A stretch of DNA of 9,849 nucleotides from SVQP01 sp045606685 (GTDB lineage Bacteria > Bacillota > Clostridia > Oscillospirales > CAG-272), in contig JAZUSJ010000119.1 of assembly GCA_045606685.1 (NCBI GenBank), positions 1 to 9,849 on the forward strand, given 5' to 3'. Position 1 is the first letter of the stretch, and each line of letters begins with the position of its first letter. Positions 5,994 to 9,849 of the stretch are shown here, one piece after another. A program made the position numbers and the translations under genes. A model generated the notes under the pieces. The model was not told the DNA's origin. It saw nothing but the letters and a program-made list of their open reading frames with translations, and searched no databases.

Positions 5994-6833
5994 CTAACAT
6001 CGCACCAAGCCGAGGCGATTGATCTGCTTGCGGTGGACGTCGCCGCTTTCCATGGTATAGATTCGCGTGGTGTCAATATTGGAATGCCCCAGAATGTCCG
6101 CAAGGCGCACGATATCCTTGTGGATCGAGTAGTATGTGCGTGCGAAAAGGTGGCGAAGGTTGTGCGGAAAGACCTTCTCCGCGCCCACCCGCGCCGCTTG
6201 GCACAGCTTTTTCATGTCAGACCAGATATTGGATCGGTCAAGCGGCTTGCCCGATCGCGTGACAAACACCGCACCGGCTGTGATCCCCTTCTCGCGCATA
6301 TATCCGCGCAGCTGACGGCACAGCTCGCCCGGCAGGTACACGCGCCGTCTTTTGCCCTTGCATGCAATGTCCGCATAGCCGCGTCTCACTGCCTCGGCTG
6401 TGATAAACTGCACCTCGGACACGCGGATGCCGCAAGCACAGACCGTTTGCATAAGCAAATACAGGCGGCGGTTTCCCTTATCCAGCGCGGCGCTGAGCAG
6501 CCGCTCGTATTCTGCACGCGTCAGCTCCTTTTCTCTTGCGGCAAATACGTTTTTCTGCTGCTTGATGTGCTTGACGCACAGATCGCGTCGCTCACAAAAC
6601 GCAAAAAACGCCCCCAACGAGGACAGCACGCTGTTCACGCTCGCCGTGGCATATCTTTTCTGCAAATACGCCTTATAATCAAGCACGACTTGCTTATTCA
6701 CCTCTCCGTCCCCCACGTATGCCCCGAACGCACGCAGGTCGCGCATGTATTTTTCAACCGTTGCCCCCGCTCTTTCCTGCTCTCTCAAAGCCTTTTCAAA
6801 TGCTTCCGTCAGCTCTGCCGTCAAAATCAACAT
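5994..6833 (-). CDS. Tyrosine recombinase/integrase (XerC/XerD-like), probable invertase
   Basis: A 279-residue DNA recombinase. Residues about 5-95 form the SAM-like N-terminal core-binding domain, and 100-279 the catalytic domain. All catalytic residues of the family are visible: R137 in CGIRVSE, K159/K161 in the beta-hairpin CKGKRR, H224 and R227 in PHNLRH, H250 in LGHSN, and nucleophile Y259 in TRIYT. The enzyme should therefore be active, forming a 3'-phosphotyrosyl link during strand exchange. The ATG at 6833 has AAAGGAG eight bases upstream; the frame is open further upstream only as overlap with the ATPase gene. The stop TAG at 5994-5996 is 25 bp from IRR, which makes the segment 5727-5969 its most likely substrate. 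The size resembles Xer-like and conjugative-element integrases, but no dif-like site or element boundaries are seen. The choice of substrate is inference. Confidence 0.9.
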   Translation of the reverse strand: MLILTAELTEAFEKALREQERAGATVEKYMRDLRAFGAYVGDGEVNKQVVLDYKAYLQKRYATASVNSVLSSLGAFFAFCERRDLCVKHIKQQKNVFAAREKELTRAEYERLLSAALDKGNRRLYLLMQTVCACGIRVSEVQFITAEAVRRGYADIACKGKRRRVYLPGELCRQLRGYMREKGITAGAVFVTRSGKPLDRSNIWSDMKKLCQAARVGAEKVFPHNLRHLFARTYYSIHKDIVRLADILGHSNIDTTRIYTMESGDVHRKQINRLGLVRC

Positions 6834-6854
6834 CCCATCATCTCCTTTACCCGC

Positions 6855-6883
6855 ATTATAGCATAAGTATGGGCAGATGTCGT
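6855..6883 (-). promoter_or_regulatory. Promoter of the recombinase gene
   Basis: On the minus strand, a perfect TATAAT (6855-6860) lies 17 bases from ACGACA (6878-6883), which matches four of six -35 positions. Transcription would start near 6848, leaving a very short leader that is mostly the AAAGGAG ribosome binding site (6842-6848). The recombinase would thus be expressed separately from the ATPase gene. Confidence 0.6.
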
Positions 6884-6893
6884 TCCCCTGTAT

Positions 6894-6924
6894 GCAAGGG
6901 CGGGACACAACGCCCCGCCCTTGC
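6894..6924 (-). terminator. GC-rich stem-loop after the ATPase gene
   Basis: A perfect 11-bp stem, GCAAGGGCGGG (6894-6904) and CCCGCCCTTGC (6914-6924) with a 9-base loop, lies 13 bp after the ATPase stop. On the minus strand it is followed by ATACAGGGG with no T-run. It may be a weak or factor-assisted terminator, or mRNA end protection, separating the ATPase gene from the recombinase promoter. Confidence 0.5.
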
Positions 6925-6937
6925 TCAGTTTGTATTT

Positions 6938-9613
6938 TCAATACCCCGTTTTCTTGCCGCAAAGTCGCCAGATGATCTTGCGCAAAAGCTCTGTGGGAAT
7001 GGCCAGAAGGGCAAGTGAGAAGGTAAAGCCCAGCTCGGCAGGCGTCAGGGGGGCGGTGCGCAGCACGCTGCCGCCAAGATAGACAAAAACCAGCTGAATG
7101 ACTGTCACGGCCAGCATGATACCGATGAAACCGGGATTTTTGCCGATCCCCGACAAAAGGCGCAGCCGATCGGTGCGCGAGCCAAAGCAATTGCAGACCG
7201 ACATAAAGATAAACAGCGCGAAAAAGGCGGTCAGCAGATAGATGTCGTCGGGCGCGGAGCGGAAGCGTCCCGTAATGGCAGGCACGACCAGAAGAGAGAG
7301 ACAGACGCCTACCGTGGCCAGCCCCTGCCAGATGATCTGAAAGATCATGTAGCCGTTGAGGATCGGCTCGTCGCGCCGCTTGGGAGGCTCTTTGAGGTAA
7401 AACGCGCGCGGTGCTTCGCCTGCAAAAGCAAGACCGCCAAGGGTGTCCATAATCATATTGATCCACAGCATCTGCACCACGGTCACGGGCGCGTCAAAGC
7501 CCAAAAACGGCCCGAGCATGGACACGCCCACGGCGCAGAAATTCATGGTCAGCTGCAGCACGATGAATTTTCGGATGCTTTTGAACACAGTGCGTCCGTA
7601 CAGCAAGGCATGCACCACCGAGGCAAGATTGTTATCAAGCAATATGATATCCCCCGCCTCACGCGCCACCTGTGTGCCGTCCCCCATGGCAAAGCCCACG
7701 TCGGATGCGCGCAGCGCGGGCGCGTCGTTGCTGCCGTCGCCCGTCATGCCCACCACCAGATCACGCTGTTGCGCCAGTCTGACAAGGCGGCTCTTATCTG
7801 CAGGCAGCGCACGCGCCACCACACCAATGCGCGGCAGCAGCGCACGCAGCGCATCATCGCTCATGCCCGCAAGCTCCGCGCCCTCCAGCACGGTATCCAC
7901 ACCGCCGCCCAGAATGCCGCACTCGCGCGCGATCTGCCCCGCAGTCTGCTTGCCGTCCCCCGTGATCATGACCACCTGCACCCCCGCACCGCGCAGCGCA
8001 GCCACGGCCGCGGGGGCTTCCTTGCGCAAGCCGTCCTCCAGACAAACAAGGCCGATCAGCACCAAAGGCCCGAAATCCCCCGACGCATATTGCGCCTCCG
8101 TCCCCTTTTCGCGGCAATACGCCAAGGCAAGCACGCGCTTGCCCCCTGCCGCAAGCTTTTGCGAGATTGATTGCAGCGCTGCCGTATCCGCTGCCACCTC
8201 GCGTCCGTTTTTATCCAGCATGCGCCGCATGCGCGGCAAAATGCGCTCGGGCGCCCCCTTGATCTGCACCTGCCCGTCACACATGGCGGCCGCATATTTT
8301 CGCTCACTCTCAAAGGGCAGCTTCCATGCGACAGCCCTTGTGGCAGGTAAAGCCTTTTTGTCGGTCAACGCGCTTTCAAACAAGGCGCGGTCTGTGGCAT
8401 TCCCGCCAATGGCACGCACGCGCCCTGTTTTTGCATCCCGCTCGGCCATGGCGGAGGAATTGCACAGGCATCCTGTGGCATACGCGCTCTGCAACGCTCC
8501 ATGCGCAAGCGGCAGCGAAAGCACCTCGCCCGTGCCGAGATACAGCGAGGTTGCACGCATTTTTCCATGCGTCAGCGTGCCTGTCTTATCGGTAAAGAGA
8601 ATATTCATGCTGCCCGCGGCCTCAATGCCCGCGGGCTTTCTGACCAGCACGTTATCCTTGATCATGCGCTTGACGTTAGAGGAAAGCACCACCGCCACCA
8701 TCATCGGAAGGCCCTCGGGGACGGCCATGACTACCACGCTCAGCCCCAGCGTCACGGCACGGAACACCTGCTCTAACACGAATTGCCAATCGCCAAGACG
8801 GTGCAGGATCACCTCCCCGTCAAAGCCCGCGTCCAGCACGAACGCATTGATCAGATACACCGCAGCCACCAAGACCGCGGCCGTGTACCCAAGGCGCGAG
8901 ATCTGCCTTGCCAGCTTGCCCAGCCGCACCTTCAAGGGACTGTCGCGCACCTCGGTCTGCACCTGCTCCGAAATGCCGCCAAGGAAGGTTGCATCCCCCA
9001 CCGCCTCCACCAGCATCTCGGCCTCGCCCTTTAGCACCGTGCAGCCGCCAAACACGCAGGCACTGTCCTGCGGTGTGGCGTCCCCGACAGCCCCCGGCCG
9101 CTTGCACACAGCCGCGCTCTCGCCCGTCATGCTGGATTGATCCACCGTCAGCGTGCCGACAAGCATCCGCCCATCGGCAGGGATCATCTCCCCTGCCTGC
9201 AGCAGCACCACGTCGCCCACCACGATCTCATCAGCCGACACCTGCCGCACCTGCCCCTCGCGGCGCACGCGGCAATCCCCCGCGCGGCAGCTCTCGCTGA
9301 GCTTGGCAAAGGCGGCCTCCGAGCCGTATTCGGACAAAGTGGAGATCAGCGTGGCCAAAAACACCGAGATGGCAATGCCCACCGTTTCAAACCAATCCGC
9401 CTGACGGAACATCAGGATCACGTGGATCCCCAGCGCGCAAAGCAGCACCTTGATGATGGGATCGCCCAGATTCCCCACGAATTGACGGATAAACCCCTTT
9501 CGCTTTTTCTGACTGAGCAGATTGGCTCCATGCTCCTTGCGTGACGCACGCACCTGCTCCTCCGTAAGCCCTTTTGTGACCGTAGCTTTGATAGTCCACA
9601 CCCCCAAACTCAT
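6938..9613 (-). CDS. P-type calcium-transporting ATPase (PMCA-like)
   Basis: An 891-residue membrane pump of the P2B/PMCA-like group, which uses ATP to export Ca2+ from the cytosol. Motifs appear in the expected order: actuator TGES (163-166), M4 PEGLP (299-303) with ion-binding E300, phosphorylation site DKTGTLT with D342, nucleotide-binding KGAPE (452-456), TGDG (551-554), hinge TGDGSND (624-630), and M6 NMIMD with ion-binding N719 and D723. About ten membrane segments are recognisable: two before the actuator, two around PEGLP, six in the C-terminal part. The length is normal for bacterial members and no calmodulin-type tail is present. The ATG at 9613 precedes the conserved TKGLTEEQV start of the family but has only a weak GAG ribosome binding site, so the start is uncertain. 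Ca2+ is the best substrate call, but Mn2+ is possible. Confidence 0.92.
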   Translation of the reverse strand: MSLGVWTIKATVTKGLTEEQVRASRKEHGANLLSQKKRKGFIRQFVGNLGDPIIKVLLCALGIHVILMFRQADWFETVGIAISVFLATLISTLSEYGSEAAFAKLSESCRAGDCRVRREGQVRQVSADEIVVGDVVLLQAGEMIPADGRMLVGTLTVDQSSMTGESAAVCKRPGAVGDATPQDSACVFGGCTVLKGEAEMLVEAVGDATFLGGISEQVQTEVRDSPLKVRLGKLARQISRLGYTAAVLVAAVYLINAFVLDAGFDGEVILHRLGDWQFVLEQVFRAVTLGLSVVVMAVPEGLPMMVAVVLSSNVKRMIKDNVLVRKPAGIEAAGSMNILFTDKTGTLTHGKMRATSLYLGTGEVLSLPLAHGALQSAYATGCLCNSSAMAERDAKTGRVRAIGGNATDRALFESALTDKKALPATRAVAWKLPFESERKYAAAMCDGQVQIKGAPERILPRMRRMLDKNGREVAADTAALQSISQKLAAGGKRVLALAYCREKGTEAQYASGDFGPLVLIGLVCLEDGLRKEAPAAVAALRGAGVQVVMITGDGKQTAGQIARECGILGGGVDTVLEGAELAGMSDDALRALLPRIGVVARALPADKSRLVRLAQQRDLVVGMTGDGSNDAPALRASDVGFAMGDGTQVAREAGDIILLDNNLASVVHALLYGRTVFKSIRKFIVLQLTMNFCAVGVSMLGPFLGFDAPVTVVQMLWINMIMDTLGGLAFAGEAPRAFYLKEPPKRRDEPILNGYMIFQIIWQGLATVGVCLSLLVVPAITGRFRSAPDDIYLLTAFFALFIFMSVCNCFGSRTDRLRLLSGIGKNPGFIGIMLAVTVIQLVFVYLGGSVLRTAPLTPAELGFTFSLALLAIPTELLRKIIWRLCGKKTGY

Positions 9614-9720
9614 TCTCGTTTGAATATATGCGGACAAGGGGCAAGACATGCGGAAAGAGAATGCGGAATACGGTTTGCGTTGCCGTAAGGCTCTGTCCTG
9701 CTCCTGCAGCTTCCCCCGAG

Positions 9721-9837
9721 TGTCATCCTGAGCGGAGGGGTATTTCGCAGCGAGCTGCGAAATGGCCCGGAGTCGAAGTTTTGCATAGCGTAGCTTAAGC
9801 GGAGCGACGCAAAACCGCAAGCCGTGATACCGGGGAC
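9721..9837 (+). repeat. Dispersed repeat copy D
   Basis: The left block TGTCATCCTGAGCG (9721-9734) is followed by a perfect 9-bp hairpin: ATTTCGCAG (9742-9750), loop CGAG, CTGCGAAAT (9755-9763). Then come GAGTCGAAGTTTTGC, a variable stretch and GCAAAACCG (near 9809-9817), in the same order as copy B. The hairpin resembles that of copy A with a compensatory base-pair change. The copy lies about 6 kb from the other three. Confidence 0.8.
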
Positions 9838-9844
9838 TGTCCCC
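9832..9844. repeat. GGGGAC/GTCCCC palindrome at the window edge
   Basis: GGGGAC (9832-9837) and GTCCCC (9839-9844) form a perfect 6-bp palindrome around a single T, followed by TGTGT. It may be the start of another dispersed repeat cut by the end of the window. Confidence 0.35.
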
Positions 9845-9849
9845 TGTGT

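Larger units (their letters stand above)
9614..9849. other. Gene-free region upstream of the ATPase gene
   Basis: No supported gene was found in these 236 bp. The part near 9614-9715 should hold the ATPase promoter. A TATATT-like word lies close to the start codon on the minus strand, but no matching -35 was recognised. The remainder is repeat copy D plus a short palindrome at the window edge. Confidence 0.5.

Noticed and set aside
5994..6833. Recombinase as the chromosomal XerC/XerD or as a prophage integrase
   Set aside because: No dif-like site, tRNA attachment site or phage genes are seen in the window. Adjacency to inverted sites favours a local invertase, but this remains inference.
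5988..6866. Plus-strand open frame of 292 codons opposite the recombinase gene
   Set aside because: Antisense shadow of the recombinase. It starts just after the terminator at 5978 and resembles no family.
6834..7466. N-terminal extension of the recombinase to about 490 residues
   Set aside because: It runs through the ATPase gene in another frame and through the intergenic promoter. The family length and ribosome binding site fit the ATG at 6833.
7443..9140. Long plus-strand open frame (565 codons) opposite the ATPase gene
   Set aside because: Its Ser/Pro/Arg-rich composition is typical of an antisense shadow in GC-rich DNA. The ATPase motifs on the other strand are complete.
9614..9820. 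N-terminal extension of the ATPase by 69 residues
   Set aside because: It would translate the dispersed repeat D, and the extra residues have no family resemblance.

Overview
This 9.85 kb window looks like chromosomal DNA from a spore-forming Firmicute of the class Clostridia. The reasons are a full-length SpoIIE stage II sporulation phosphatase, AGGAG-type ribosome binding sites, sigma-A type promoters, a BspA-like leucine-rich-repeat lipoprotein, and dispersed TGTCATCCTGAGCG repeats. The housekeeping genes are visibly GC-rich, while the lipoprotein gene and the DNA in front of it are visibly AT-richer. No species can be named from the sequence.

Layout, left to right. 1-173: T-rich DNA with no gene. 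174-653 (-): small SLOG/DUF1273-type protein with a good sigma-A promoter. 654-924: divergent promoter region. 925-3435 (+): spoIIE. 3436-3992: gene-free convergent spacer holding three copies of a structured dispersed repeat, then a terminator. 3993-5705 (-): cell-surface lipoprotein with CxxC motifs and about 15 BspA-type leucine-rich repeats. 5706-5993: AT-rich regulatory segment. 5994-6833 (-): complete tyrosine recombinase with its own promoter. 6938-9613 (-): P-type calcium-transporting ATPase. 9614-9849: gene-free DNA with a fourth copy of the dispersed repeat.

The most interesting part is 5706-5993. Two 24-bp sites (5727-5750 and 5946-5969) are inverted copies of each other with one mismatch. 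Each has two 10-bp palindromic arms around an asymmetric 4-bp core, as expected for a tyrosine recombinase crossover site. They flank 195 bp carrying a perfect consensus sigma-A promoter (TTGACA, 17 bp, TATAAT) that now points away from the lipoprotein gene and directly into an intrinsic terminator. Inversion would place this promoter about 62 nt upstream of the lipoprotein start codon, and a tyrosine recombinase is encoded immediately next door. I read this as a candidate phase-variation cassette, drawn here in the OFF state: recombinase, invertible promoter and variable surface protein. The sites, promoter and genes are seen directly; the inversion itself is inferred.

The other genes look like ordinary chromosomal functions: sporulation (SpoIIE) and calcium export (ATPase). 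No functional link between them and the switch is evident.
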